Shown: positions 28,854-37,928 of the stretch, piece after piece
How the letters are laid out: every line of letters starts with the position of its first letter
Numbering within the stretch: position 1 is the stretch's first letter
NCBI RefSeq assembly: GCF_016806835.2
Contig: NZ_CP086111.1
Coordinates: 427,501 to 491,500, forward strand
Direction of reading: 5' to 3'
DNA: 64,000 nt
Source of the DNA: Skermanella rosea
GTDB taxonomy: Bacteria; Pseudomonadota; Alphaproteobacteria; Azospirillales; Azospirillaceae
Program-made: the position numbers and the translations under genes
Notes under the pieces: generated by a model
The model's database searches: none
The model's input: only the letters and a program-made list of their open reading frames with translations
What the model was told of the DNA's origin: nothing

Positions 28854-30923
28854 ATGAGCGACCCGTCGCGCGAACAGCCGCACCTCACCAAGTCCTCGCT
28901 CGAACTCGACCCGGAAAAGGCGAAGGAGCTTGAGGAGAAATTCGACAGCGAGATCCGCTTCCGTCCGCTGGCGCCCGCCGCCGGCTGGCTGGTCGGCGGG
29001 CTTCTCGTGGCGCTGTCGCTGTTCCATTACTACACGGCGGGCTTCGGGCTGCTGTCGGAGATGGCCCACCGCGGCATCCATCTCTCCTTCGTGCTGGGAC
29101 TGGTGTTCCTGGTCTTTCCGTTCTCCAAGCGGGGTTACGACCAGCCGGCCCGCGGCACGGCCCTGCGTCCGCTCGGCATCTCGCTGCCGGATTGGGCGCT
29201 CGCCGTCGGCGCGGTGGTCGCCGTGCTGCACGTTCCGCTGATACCCCTGGACGACCTGGCTTTCCGGGTCGGCAACCCGACCACGACCGACGTGGTGCTG
29301 GGCGGACTCCTGATCGTCGTCCTGCTGGAGGCGACCCGCCGCTCGGTCGGCTGGCCCTTGCCGATCATAGCGTTGCTGTTCATGGGCTACGCGATCTGGG
29401 GACCGTCGATGCCCGGCATCCTGGTCCATCCCGGCGCCAGCTTTTCCCAACTCGTCGACCACCTGTACCTGACGACCCAGGGCATCTACGGCATAGCGCT
29501 GGGCGTGGTCGCGACCTACGTCTTCCACTTCGTGCTGTTCGGCGTGCTCGCCACCCGCATCGGCCTGGGCCAGCTTTTCCTCGACTGCGCCGCGTGGGTC
29601 GCGGGACGCTATGCCGGCGGCCCGGCCAAGGTGTCGATCTTCGGGTCCGCCCTGTTCGGCATGATCTCCGGCTCGTCGGTCGCCAACACGGTCACCGTCG
29701 GCTCCCTGACCATCCCGGCGATGATCCGGTTGGGCTACAAGCCGCATTTCGCCGGCGCCGTCGAGGCGACCGCGTCCACCGGCGGCCAGACCACCCCGCC
29801 GATCATGGGGGCCGCCGCCTTCCTGATGATCGAGTTCCTGGGGCTGCCCTACACCACGATCATCATCGCGGCGATCGTCCCGGCCTTCATGCATTTCTTC
29901 GGCGTGCTGGTCCAGGTCCATTTCGAGGCGAAGCGTACCGGCCTGCGGGGCCTCCGCCCCGACGAGATGCCGGACGTCAAGGCGGCGCTCAAGCGGGACT
30001 GGCCGACCGTGATTCCGCTGATCGTCCTGGTCGGCATCCTGCTGGCCGGCTACACCCCTTACCTGGCGGCGTTCTGGGGCATCACGCTGTGCATCGCGGT
30101 CGGGCTGCTGAACCCGCGCAACCGCATGAGCATCCCGGACCTGGTGATCGACCTGCGCGACGGGGCCAAGTACGCGCTCGCCGTGGGCGCCGCGGCGGCG
30201 ACGGTCGGGATCATCGTCGGCGTGGTCACCCTGACCGGCGTCGGCTTCAAGATCTCCTTCATCGTCACCTCCACCGCCGCCGAGATGGCCGGCTGGGTCG
30301 GGGCATTCCTGCCGGCGGGCTGGACGGCACCGCAGACGCTGACCCTGCTGTTCACCCTGATCATGACCGGCATCGTCTGCATCCTGATGGGCTGCGGCAT
30401 CCCGACTACCGCCAACTACATCATCATGGCCACCATCGCCGCACCGACGCTGGGACTGCTCGGCGTGGCGCCGATCGTGGCCCATTTCTTCGTCTTCTAT
30501 TACGGCGTGCTCGCCGACATCACGCCGCCGGTGGCGCTGGCGGCCTATGCCGCCGCGGGCATGGCGGGGGCCGATCCGTTCAAGACCGGCAACACGGCCT
30601 TCCGACTGGGGCTGGGCAAGGCGCTGGTGCCCTTCGTCTTCGTGTTCTCGCCGTCCCTGCTGCTGGTCGCCCCCGGCTTTACCTGGACCGACTTCATCAT
30701 CGCCTTCGTCGGGTGCATCGTCGGCATCACCTGCCTGGGTGCGGCCCTGGCCGGCTGGATGTTCACGACGGCCCGGATGTGGGAACGGTTGCTGCTGGCC
30801 CTGGCGGCGATCCTGCTGGTCGCGCCGGAACTCTATTCCACGCTCGCGGGCCTCGTGCTCCTGGCACCGGTGCTGGTGCGGCAGATCACCACCTGGCGGG
30901 CGGAGGCGCCGGCAGCGGTTTGA
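28854..30923 (+). CDS. TRAP transporter permease, fused 4TM/12TM subunits (TAXI type)
   Basis: 689 residues. Membrane segments occur throughout, with the small-subunit part at the N-terminus and the large DctM-like part after. Motifs include GSALFGMISGSSVANTVTVG, EATASTGGQTTPPIMGAAAF and ILMGCGIPTTANYIIMATIA. It forms the sodium-driven uptake channel for the ligand bound by the preceding receptor. Fusion of both membrane subunits is standard for TAXI systems. Confidence 0.95.
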   Translation: MSDPSREQPHLTKSSLELDPEKAKELEEKFDSEIRFRPLAPAAGWLVGGLLVALSLFHYYTAGFGLLSEMAHRGIHLSFVLGLVFLVFPFSKRGYDQPARGTALRPLGISLPDWALAVGAVVAVLHVPLIPLDDLAFRVGNPTTTDVVLGGLLIVVLLEATRRSVGWPLPIIALLFMGYAIWGPSMPGILVHPGASFSQLVDHLYLTTQGIYGIALGVVATYVFHFVLFGVLATRIGLGQLFLDCAAWVAGRYAGGPAKVSIFGSALFGMISGSSVANTVTVGSLTIPAMIRLGYKPHFAGAVEATASTGGQTTPPIMGAAAFLMIEFLGLPYTTIIIAAIVPAFMHFFGVLVQVHFEAKRTGLRGLRPDEMPDVKAALKRDWPTVIPLIVLVGILLAGYTPYLAAFWGITLCIAVGLLNPRNRMSIPDLVIDLRDGAKYALAVGAAAATVGIIVGVVTLTGVGFKISFIVTSTAAEMAGWVGAFLPAGWTAPQTLTLLFTLIMTGIVCILMGCGIPTTANYIIMATIAAPTLGLLGVAPIVAHFFVFYYGVLADITPPVALAAYAAAGMAGADPFKTGNTAFRLGLGKALVPFVFVFSPSLLLVAPGFTWTDFIIAFVGCIVGITCLGAALAGWMFTTARMWERLLLALAAILLVAPELYSTLAGLVLLAPVLVRQITTWRAEAPAAV

Positions 30924-31143
30924 GCACGCAGCCGATGACATGACCAAAGGGCTAATCTATAAGGCGTAGACAGCCCTTATAAATTCGTCGCGAGTTGGTC
31001 ATGGAAATCGGCGTGCTGCCCTCTTGCGACCGTTTCGGGAGCATGTTAATCGTAGCTGTGGATGCGGCAGGTTCGTCTTGTCGCTCCATTTCCGGGGCCC
31101 GCGTAGCAAAATGCGCGGGCTTCCGTGTTTCTGATCGTTGACG

Positions 31144-32085
31144 ATGCATTTCATCGTCTATCTGGATGAATTCGGCCATGATGGCCGCTACATCAGACGC
31201 ACCGATCCCCACCATAATGCCAGTCCGGTATTCGGTTTCGCCGGTTTTGCCATGCCGGTGCCTCGCGTCCGGAGCTTTGCGACCTGGTTCTTTCAGCTCA
31301 AATGCAGGCTTCTGGCCTTGGAAATAGAAAAAGCAGGCGGTCATCCCGCCAAATGGGAGAAGAAAGGAGCTTCTTTATATACAACTCGGAATGTAAAGAA
31401 TTATCCGGAGCTCCGAAAAGCTACGGGGCGTATTTTGAACAAAATCCGATCAGACGGTGGTTTCATTTTTTACTATGGATTGGAGAAGTATGATCCGCAA
31501 AAAGGTCACGACCCGAAATCCCTTTATCAGGTAACCCTCACTAAGTCATTGAGGAGGATAGATAGTTTCATTCTGGGGGATTCCAGTACCTTTCTCCTCC
31601 TGCTGGACGAGCATCAAAACCGCGCCGAGCTTGTCGAAGCAACCTCGAAAACGATGTTCGGCGAGGATGGCGTAAAGTGCTTGATAGAGCCGCCAATCCA
31701 AGCGGAAAGTCATCTTTATCAGACGCTGCAGTGTGCGGACTGGATCTGTGGACTGGTCGGCCGGCTTGGTGCGTTTCGCGTCAGACCTGACGAATACAGG
31801 GACTTCGAATGGGCTGAAAAGTATTTCGGCAATCGGGTGGACTCGGTCGCACGATCAAGCGTAATCCTCAAGAACAAACGTTCCGCGTCCGGGACTCTGG
31901 CCGAGCAAGTCACCCTGACGGAAGTCGCGGTCTTGGCATTGCCTCCTGAGTCCGCAGGGAGCGAGGAGGCAACTGCGATGGGGCAAACGGACCCGACCCG
32001 GGAAGGCCATCGGAATTCGGTGCTTCAGGCAGAGTCCGTCGAACCAAGCCCCCCGCCGGGGTGTTCTCCCTTGCAAGGCATCTAG
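31144..32085 (+). CDS. DUF3800 domain protein
   Basis: 313 residues from the ATG at 31144. It starts with HFIVYLDEFGHDG (acidic DUF3800 motif), has a second acidic motif LLLDEHQNRAELVE and the end motif LQCADWICGLVGRLG. The acidic pattern resembles an RNase H-like nuclease fold; function is unproven. Base composition is clearly less GC-rich than its neighbours and codon use includes many A/T-ending codons, a sign of transfer. The C-terminal ~50 residues beyond the domain look unstructured. DUF3800 genes are often seen in mobile or defence contexts, but no partner gene is present here. Confidence 0.8.
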   Translation: MHFIVYLDEFGHDGRYIRRTDPHHNASPVFGFAGFAMPVPRVRSFATWFFQLKCRLLALEIEKAGGHPAKWEKKGASLYTTRNVKNYPELRKATGRILNKIRSDGGFIFYYGLEKYDPQKGHDPKSLYQVTLTKSLRRIDSFILGDSSTFLLLLDEHQNRAELVEATSKTMFGEDGVKCLIEPPIQAESHLYQTLQCADWICGLVGRLGAFRVRPDEYRDFEWAEKYFGNRVDSVARSSVILKNKRSASGTLAEQVTLTEVAVLALPPESAGSEEATAMGQTDPTREGHRNSVLQAESVEPSPPPGCSPLQGI

Positions 32086-32107
32086 ACCCTGCATGAGGAG
32101 AGCGCCC

Positions 32108-32389
32108 GTGGCGGAAGTCACCGACAATCAAGCGGATAACCGGTACGAGATGGACGTGAAGGGCACCGTTGCCTTCATGGACTACCGGCTGAAGGACGAT
32201 GTCATCGCCCTCGTCCATACCGAAGTGCCCGAGTCCCTGTCCGGACAGGGCGTCGGATCGAAGCTGGTCAGCGGCGTGCTGGACGACGTCCGGCGCCGCG
32301 GCTTGAAGGTTGAGCCGTACTGCACCTTCGTGAAAAGTTACGTCGAGCGTCATCCGGAATACCAGGATCTCGTCCTGCCGATCCGCTAA
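32108..32389 (+). CDS. Small GNAT-like N-acetyltransferase (YjdJ type)
   Basis: 93 residues from the GTG at 32108, with AGGAG seven bases upstream; an ATG at 32093 is in frame but overlaps the ribosome site. It carries the short acetyl-CoA binding pattern PESLSGQGVGSKLVSGVLDD and the family ending LKVEPYCTFVKSYVERHPEY. The family is widespread and the acceptor unknown. Confidence 0.85.
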   Translation: MAEVTDNQADNRYEMDVKGTVAFMDYRLKDDVIALVHTEVPESLSGQGVGSKLVSGVLDDVRRRGLKVEPYCTFVKSYVERHPEYQDLVLPIR

Positions 32390-32429
32390 GCACCGCCGTC
32401 AGACGAAAAAAAGATCAAGGGAGGAATAC

Positions 32430-33443
32430 ATGACGGATGGAACAGCCAGCCGCCGCATCGGCATGCCTGCGCCCGGACCCGACCGGGACACGGAATTCCT
32501 CAAGGACGTCCTCGACGGGCTGGGCCGGCCGGCCAAGGCTCTGCCGGCCAAGCATTTCTACGACCAGCGGGGATCGCGGCTCTTCGACCGGATCTGCGAA
32601 CTGGAGGAATATTACCCGACCCGTACCGAGACGGCCATCCTCGCCCGCTACGCCGGAGACATCGCCGGGAAAGTGGATCGCGGCGTCACGCTGCTGGAAC
32701 TTGGCAGCGGGTCGAGCGTCAAGGTGCGCCTGCTGCTCGACGTGCTGGACGAGCCTGCCGCCTACATTCCGGTCGACATCTCCGGCGCGCACCTGGAAGC
32801 GTCGGCCGCCCGGCTGGCGGCCGACTACCCGGACATCTCGGTGAAGCCGATCCATGCCGACTACAGCCAGGCTTTCCCCCTTTCGGTGAAGGGCGGAGCG
32901 GAGCGTACCCTGGCGTTCTTTCCCGGATCGACCATCGGCAACTTCTCGCCGGAGGAGGCACGGTCCTTCCTGGCACGCCTGGGGCGGCAACTCGGCGCGG
33001 GCGGCCGTCTGCTGGTCGGCGTCGACCTTAAGAAGGACGTCGGACGGCTGGAGGCCGCCTACAACGACGCGGCCGGAGTGACGGCGGCGTTCAACCTGAA
33101 CCTGCTGGAGCGGATCAACCGCGAACTGGACGGCACGTTCGACCTCACGGCCTTCGCCCATCGCGCCTTCTACGACAGGGATCTCGGCCGGATCGAGATG
33201 CACCTGGAGAGCCTCAAGCCCCAGACCGCCCTGGTCGCGGGGGTCCCCTTCCGATTCCAGGCGGGCGAGACCATCCATACCGAGGTTTCGCACAAATACA
33301 CGGTGGAGGAGTTCCGGGACTTGGCGCGCGATGCCGGATGGCGGGCCGACGAGACCTGGACGGACGGCGACCACCTGTTCAGCATTCACCTGCTGACCTT
33401 CCAGGAGCCGCCGACCCGCTTCCGCCGGGCTCCGGAGGCGTAG
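32430..33443 (+). CDS. egtD: L-histidine N(alpha)-methyltransferase EgtD-like
   Basis: 337 residues of the EgtD family: AKHFYDQRGSRLFDRICELE, YYPTRTETAILARYA, LLELGSGSSVKVRLLL (SAM motif I), YIPVDISGAHLEASA and FFPGSTIGNFSPEEA. EgtD trimethylates histidine to hercynine, the first step to ergothioneine. The usual partner EgtB is not next to it in this window, so the pathway is either completed elsewhere or stops at hercynine. GGAGG ribosome site before the ATG. Confidence 0.9.
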   Translation: MTDGTASRRIGMPAPGPDRDTEFLKDVLDGLGRPAKALPAKHFYDQRGSRLFDRICELEEYYPTRTETAILARYAGDIAGKVDRGVTLLELGSGSSVKVRLLLDVLDEPAAYIPVDISGAHLEASAARLAADYPDISVKPIHADYSQAFPLSVKGGAERTLAFFPGSTIGNFSPEEARSFLARLGRQLGAGGRLLVGVDLKKDVGRLEAAYNDAAGVTAAFNLNLLERINRELDGTFDLTAFAHRAFYDRDLGRIEMHLESLKPQTALVAGVPFRFQAGETIHTEVSHKYTVEEFRDLARDAGWRADETWTDGDHLFSIHLLTFQEPPTRFRRAPEA

Positions 33444-33457
33444 CGACCGAAGGCGCT

Positions 33458-34756
33458 TCAGCCTTCCTGCCGCGGTTCGGGTCCGCGGGTCGTGTCCCGC
33501 CCGGCCACCGCCTCGAGGGATACGGGAGCCATGGTGCGGGCGGATTCGTACAGCGCCTCCATCAGGACATGATCCTGCACCCCCTCCTGGCCGGGCGTCC
33601 GCGGCATCCGGTTCTCCTTGACGCAGGAGGCCATGTGGTCGATCTCGAGCGCGAACTGGTTCTGCTGCGGCAGGCGCACCCGCTCGACGATCTCCGCCTT
33701 GCCGCCCCGATGCGCCACCTGCATCTGCTGGCCCTCGTATGCGAAGGCGTTCTCCAGGTCGATCCAGCCCTTCTCCAGCCGTACCCGCAGGTCCTTGCTC
33801 TCGTGGGCGCCGTAGCTGGTCGTGCAGTTGGCGATCGTCCCGGAGGGGAAGCGCAGCATGAAGGAGACGGTTTCCTCTATCTCGCGGTAGCGCGGGTCGC
33901 CTTCCGGGTTGAAGATCCGGGCGAAGACCTCGATCGGCTCCTCCCCGGTGATGGCGCGCGCCGTGTTCAGGCAGTAGAGGCCGATGTCCGGCAGCGCGCC
34001 GCCGCCGGCCAGCGCCTTGCTGAAGCGCCACTGGTCGCCGGGTCCCATCACCTGGGTGTTGGTCGCCTCGATGAACCGTGCGGCGCCCATGTCGCCGGAG
34101 CGAACCCGCTGGATGGTTTCGCGGTTGTAGGGCTCGTACTGGCAGCGATAGGCCACCATCAGCTTGACGCCGGCCCGTTCGCAGGCGGCGACCATGTCTC
34201 GCGCCTCGGCCGAGTTGTTGGCCATCGGCTTCTCGCACATGACGTGCTTCCCGGCCTTCGCGGCGCGCAGCACGTATTCGCGGTGGAGCCCGTTGGGCAG
34301 CACGACATAGACCACCTGGACCCGGGGGTTCTCGGCGATCCGGTCGAAATCCGCGTAGTCGTACACCGCCTGGTCGGGAATGCCGTACTGGGAGGCCACC
34401 AGTTTGGCCTTCTCAGGCGACCCCGAGACCAGAGCCACCGGCCGCGCCCGCTTGCATTCGGCGAAGGCGGGCAGGAGCTGCTCCAGGGACAGGCGGCCGA
34501 GCCCGACGATCGCGAACCCGATGCGCTGATCCGGCGGCAGGGGTGCCGGCGGCGGCGGGGAGGGCCGGTCGGCCTCGCCGCGCCAGTTGGGGAAGGTCAC
34601 CTTGCCGCCTTCCACCTTGCCGGTGTCGAGCGGCGTCGGGCCGGGTACCGCCGGGCCGCCGGCCGCCAGGGCGGGGCCGGCGACGGCGGACAGCAGGCCG
34701 ACGGAGCCGGTCCTGATCAGGCTGCGGCGGGAGAGGAATGGAAGGTCGAACGACAT
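33458..34756 (-). CDS. Gfo/Idh/MocA-family oxidoreductase with Tat signal
   Basis: 432 residues. The N-terminus has a twin-arginine signal (SRRSLIRTGSVGLLSA... to ALAAG), suggesting export of the folded, cofactor-loaded enzyme. IGFAIVGLGRLSLEQLLP is the dinucleotide-binding motif and MCEKPMANNSAEARD holds the conserved EKP lysine. Related exported enzymes oxidise or reduce sugars, like glucose-fructose oxidoreductase. The substrate cannot be told. Convergent with egtD. Confidence 0.92.
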   Translation of the reverse strand: MSFDLPFLSRRSLIRTGSVGLLSAVAGPALAAGGPAVPGPTPLDTGKVEGGKVTFPNWRGEADRPSPPPPAPLPPDQRIGFAIVGLGRLSLEQLLPAFAECKRARPVALVSGSPEKAKLVASQYGIPDQAVYDYADFDRIAENPRVQVVYVVLPNGLHREYVLRAAKAGKHVMCEKPMANNSAEARDMVAACERAGVKLMVAYRCQYEPYNRETIQRVRSGDMGAARFIEATNTQVMGPGDQWRFSKALAGGGALPDIGLYCLNTARAITGEEPIEVFARIFNPEGDPRYREIEETVSFMLRFPSGTIANCTTSYGAHESKDLRVRLEKGWIDLENAFAYEGQQMQVAHRGGKAEIVERVRLPQQNQFALEIDHMASCVKENRMPRTPGQEGVQDHVLMEALYESARTMAPVSLEAVAGRDTTRGPEPRQEG

Positions 34757-34790
34757 CGGCGTGCGCTGGCCCTTGAGTCCCGTGGATGGA

Positions 34791-34871
34791 TCAGATTACC
34801 CCGATCACCAGCAGCACGATGATCACGATCAGCGGGACGCCCATCATCCAAAGAATTCCACCCTTGAGCAT
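34791..34871 (-). CDS. 26-residue single-span membrane peptide
   Basis: A short frame starting MLKGGILWMMGVP followed by a run of Ile/Val/Leu to the end, one clear membrane helix. AGGAG with good spacing lies before the ATG, and the stop falls 34 bases before the oxidoreductase start. Not recognised by name; similar tiny membrane peptides are common in alphaproteobacteria. It is too short for usual gene callers. Confidence 0.65.
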   Translation of the reverse strand: MLKGGILWMMGVPLIVIIVLLVIGVI

Positions 34872-34985
34872 TGCCGGTCTCCTGTCGTCTTCCGTGAAAG
34901 TTCTTGTATTCGAGGAAGTTCAACAGACGCGGCGGTCATTCGTCACGCGTGAGAGCCGGCATCGCCTTCGTTGTTGCCGCCCGAT

Positions 34986-35083
34986 CGTAGGTCGGCGTTC
35001 GCCCGTCAGGGCGAACGCCGACACCCCGCACCAACGGTCCTGCCATGCTGTCGGCGTCGGCCTGCGGCCGAGGTCGACCTACG
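34986..35083. repeat. REP/REPIN-like palindromic element
   Basis: Outer inverted repeats CGTAGGTCG (34986-34994) and CGACCTACG (35075-35083) enclose two hairpins. The first is a perfect 14-bp stem GTCGGCGTTCGCCC with loop GTCA, the second TCGGCC/GGCCGA with loop TGC. No frame of interest lies inside. The layout is that of bacterial interspersed REP doublets. The remaining intergenic sequence (34872-35200) shows no gene. Confidence 0.75.
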
Positions 35084-35206
35084 GTCATAGGGAATGTCTA
35101 CACAGTTCCGTACACAGGAGCAGCACTCGGCCTTTCGATGCGCTCGACTGAAGCGCATGGAGCGATGGGCTCCCGTAGTCCGGCCGTCATCGGCGAAGGG
35201 ACATTG

Positions 35207-35247
35207 AAAAGCGCTTTCCGCCGTGGCTGCACCACGGCGGAAAGCGC
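35207..35247 (-). terminator. Rho-independent terminator of flgF-flgG-flgA-flgH
   Basis: Perfect 16-bp stem GCGCTTTCCGCCGTGG / CCACGGCGGAAAGCGC with a five-base loop; on the minus strand it is followed by TTTTC. It lies ~35 bases after the flgH stop codon. Confidence 0.92.
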
Positions 35248-35280
35248 TCCTTGATTCCATTTGCCTTTCAGGGCCATTCG

Positions 35281-36081
35281 TCAGAACGGCATGATGATGT
35301 CGAAGATCTGCTGGCCGTAGCGGGGCTGCTGGACGTCGGTGATCTGGCCGCGGCCGCCGTAGGAAATGCGGGCCTCGGCGATCTTCTCGTAGCTGATCGA
35401 GTTGGCCGAGCTGATGTCCTCCGGCCGGATCACGCCGGCCAGCAGCAGCTCGCGGACCTCGAAATTGACCCGGACCTCCTGGCGGCCCTGGAGCACCAGG
35501 TTGCCGTTGGGCAGCACGTCGGTGATCAGCGCCGCGACCTGAAGGGTGATCGTCTCACGGCGGTTGATCTGGCCGGTGCCCTTGTTGCTGGTGTCGCTGG
35601 TCAGGCCCAGCAGGTTCTCGCGCCCGCCCGGATCGTACTGGGTCGAGTTGCCCTCCAGCTTGCCTTCCAGCAGCGCCTTGGCGGCGCTGGTGCCGGGCAG
35701 GACCTTGTTCAGGTCGAAGCCGAAGATCTCCGGCATGCCGGCGTTCTCGCTGTTGGCCCGGGTCCGGGTGGTCTGGTTGTTCATCTGGGCCTGATCGTTG
35801 ATGTTGATCGTCACGGTCAGGATGTCGCCGACCCGGCTCGCCCGCTGGTCCTTGAAGAAGGCCCGGGCGCCCGAGCGCCACAGCGAGTTGGCTTCGCGAA
35901 CGCCGGTCTGCGGCGCCGGCATCGGCAGGCTGACCGGGACGAAGCCGGGGGCGCGGTTCGGGTTCTCGATGTGCGACAGGGCCGGCGCGCTGCCGACTTC
36001 GGACAGGCGGCTCGTGGCGTTGCAGGCGGAGAGCGAAGCGGCGGCGGCGGCGATCAGGGCGATGCGGGCGAAGGTCGACAT
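35281..36081 (-). CDS. flgH: Flagellar L-ring lipoprotein FlgH
   Basis: 266 residues. The signal peptide ends in the lipobox LSAC (residues ~17-20), so the protein is anchored in the outer membrane. SLWRSGARAFFKDQRASRVGD and ILTVTININDQAQMNN are FlgH motifs, as is the C-terminal GGRGQITDVQQPRYGQQIFD. Last gene of flgF-flgG-flgA-flgH, followed by a strong terminator. Confidence 0.97.
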   Translation of the reverse strand: MSTFARIALIAAAAASLSACNATSRLSEVGSAPALSHIENPNRAPGFVPVSLPMPAPQTGVREANSLWRSGARAFFKDQRASRVGDILTVTININDQAQMNNQTTRTRANSENAGMPEIFGFDLNKVLPGTSAAKALLEGKLEGNSTQYDPGGRENLLGLTSDTSNKGTGQINRRETITLQVAALITDVLPNGNLVLQGRQEVRVNFEVRELLLAGVIRPEDISSANSISYEKIAEARISYGGRGQITDVQQPRYGQQIFDIIMPF

Positions 36082-36132
36082 GGCGGTATTCCTTGGGGGC
36101 CGGATGTCTCGGCCGGAAATCGGTTCAGGAAA

Positions 36133-37092
36133 TCAGTTCAGGACGGCGGCGCCGGGCCGGGTGACGGAGACCTGGTTGGGACCGACCACGACCGCCTCGA
36201 CGGTGCGGTTGCTCATGGTGTTGACGACGCGGATCACCGCCCCGTCGGATCCACCCTCCAGCGCCTTGCCCTGGGCGGTCAGCATCATCGACTTGTGCTG
36301 CAGCACCATGGTGACCAGCGCGCCCTTGGCGACGACCTGCGGCTGCTGCAGGTCGCGGGCCCGGACCGGGGTGTTGGCGGAGATCTGCCTGCGCGGGGTC
36401 CGGCCGACCAGCTCGTCGGCGTCGCGGAGCAGTTCGGCGCCGATCCGGTTCATCCGCACCTCGGTGTAGCCGATGTCGGAAGCCGTGATGACTTCGCCCG
36501 GCTTGATCCGGCGGGTCAGGACCGGGACCTCGACGATGGCGGCGGCGCGGCCGGAGATCGCTGTGCGGCTCTGCTCCGGTCCTTCGGCGGGTGCCACCAC
36601 GACCGCGCTGAAGCGGCCCTGGATCTGGTCGTAGGTCACGGATTCGAGCTTGAGCGTCGCCGGCTGGCCGCTCGGCAGGTGCAGTTCCAGCAGCTTGTTG
36701 TCCAGGTCGATGTCGAGGCGGTCGGCTTCCGACCGGCCGGCCAGTTCCTGCGCCACCGCGTCGCGGACCCGTTCGGCGTCCACGACCGTGCTGCCGCGGG
36801 TCAGCACCACCCGGTCGTACTGGCTGGCCGGGCGCCAGCCCAGCTGGTGGTAGGAGGCGAGCCGGACCAGGAAGCCGGCGTCGTAGGTGGCGCGGCGGCC
36901 TGGCGCCGGGGCGCGGCCGACCGGCTGCCCGGCCTTGTCGCCGACGTCGTCGAACAGGTCGCCCAGGAGGACGGTGTCGCCCTCGATGGTGGCGTCGGTG
37001 CGCAGGGTCGCGGCATCGGCCGACAGGGCGGCGGCGAAGGACAGCGCTGCGGAGAGGGAGGCGGACAGGGCGATCAGGGAGAGCTTGTTCAT
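36133..37092 (-). CDS. flgA: Flagella basal body P-ring formation protein FlgA
   Basis: 319 residues with a signal peptide (SASLSAALSFAAALSADA). The C-terminal SAF-type domain has VPVLTRRIKPGEVITASDIG, DELVGRTPRRQISANTPVRA and LQQPQVVAKGALVTMVLQHK. It is the periplasmic chaperone for P-ring assembly by FlgI. The N-terminal half is longer than in E. coli, as usual in Rhodospirillales. GGAGG ribosome site. Confidence 0.93.
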   Translation of the reverse strand: MNKLSLIALSASLSAALSFAAALSADAATLRTDATIEGDTVLLGDLFDDVGDKAGQPVGRAPAPGRRATYDAGFLVRLASYHQLGWRPASQYDRVVLTRGSTVVDAERVRDAVAQELAGRSEADRLDIDLDNKLLELHLPSGQPATLKLESVTYDQIQGRFSAVVVAPAEGPEQSRTAISGRAAAIVEVPVLTRRIKPGEVITASDIGYTEVRMNRIGAELLRDADELVGRTPRRQISANTPVRARDLQQPQVVAKGALVTMVLQHKSMMLTAQGKALEGGSDGAVIRVVNTMSNRTVEAVVVGPNQVSVTRPGAAVLN

Positions 37093-37107
37093 CTATCGGT
37101 CCTCCGC

Positions 37108-37893
37108 TCAGCGCAGCTGGCTGGTGGTGTTCATCATCTGGTCGGTCGTGCTGATCACCTTCGAGTTCATCTCGTAGGCGCGCTGCGCGGTGATCAGGTT
37201 GGTGATCTCGGCCACGATGTTGACGTTGCTGGTCTCCAGGGCGCCCTGGACCAGCCGGCCGTAGCCGGGGGCCGAGGGGTTGCCGGGGACGGCGTCGCCC
37301 GACGCCGGGGTCGCCAGCAGCAGGTTGCTGCCGATCGCCTCCAGGCCGGCCTCGTTGGGGAACACGGCGAGCTGGATCTGGCCGACCACCTGGGGCTGGA
37401 TCTGGCCGTCCAGCTTGACCTGCACCTCGCCGCTGCCGTTGACCGTGATGTCCACGGCGTCGGCCGGGACGACGATGCCGGGCTGCACGGTGTAGCCATC
37501 GGCTGTCACCACGGTGCCCTCGGCGTTGATCTGGAACGAGCCGGCCCGGGTATAGGCGGTTTCGCCGTCGGGCAGGGTGATCTGGAAGTAGCCCTGGCCG
37601 TTGACCGCCAGGTCCAGCGCGTTGTCGGTGACCGACAGGTTGCCCTGCTCGTTGATCCGGTAGACGGCGGCGGCCTTGACGCCCGCGCCGATCTGGACGC
37701 CCGAGGGGACGATCGTGCCGGCGTCCGACGAGGTCGAGCCGACCCGGCGCTGGTTCTGGTACAGCAGGTCCTGGAACTCGGCGCGCTGGCGCTTGAAGCC
37801 GGTCGTCGTCATGTTCGCGATGTTGTTCGAGATCGTCTCGACGTTCAGCTGCTGGGCCAGCATGCCGGTGGTGCCGATGCTCAGGCTACGCAT
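37108..37893 (-). CDS. flgG: Flagellar distal rod protein FlgG
   Basis: 261 residues, the usual FlgG length. N-terminus RSLSIGTTGMLAQQLNVETI and SNNIANMTTTGFKRQRAEFQ; C-terminus LVQGALETSNVNIVAEITNL and ISTTDQMMNTTSQL. It builds the distal rod that passes through the P and L rings. The gene follows flgF and precedes flgA. Confidence 0.97.
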   Translation of the reverse strand: MRSLSIGTTGMLAQQLNVETISNNIANMTTTGFKRQRAEFQDLLYQNQRRVGSTSSDAGTIVPSGVQIGAGVKAAAVYRINEQGNLSVTDNALDLAVNGQGYFQITLPDGETAYTRAGSFQINAEGTVVTADGYTVQPGIVVPADAVDITVNGSGEVQVKLDGQIQPQVVGQIQLAVFPNEAGLEAIGSNLLLATPASGDAVPGNPSAPGYGRLVQGALETSNVNIVAEITNLITAQRAYEMNSKVISTTDQMMNTTSQLR

Positions 37894-37928
37894 GGTTGGT
37901 TCCTCTTCTCTCAGGGGTAGCCGGGGCT

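Noticed and set aside
28728-30947. Open frame of 739 codons opposite the TRAP permease
   Set aside because: Arg/Gly/His/Asp-rich antisense product of a clear membrane protein gene.
34872-34960. EcfG promoter before the 26-residue peptide gene
   Set aside because: The best match has TGAAC instead of GGAAC and lacks a proper GTT at the right distance.
35001-35083. CRISPR-like repeats in the element at 34986-35083
   Set aside because: The repeats are inverted, not direct with spacers; no CRISPR array or cas gene was seen in the window.
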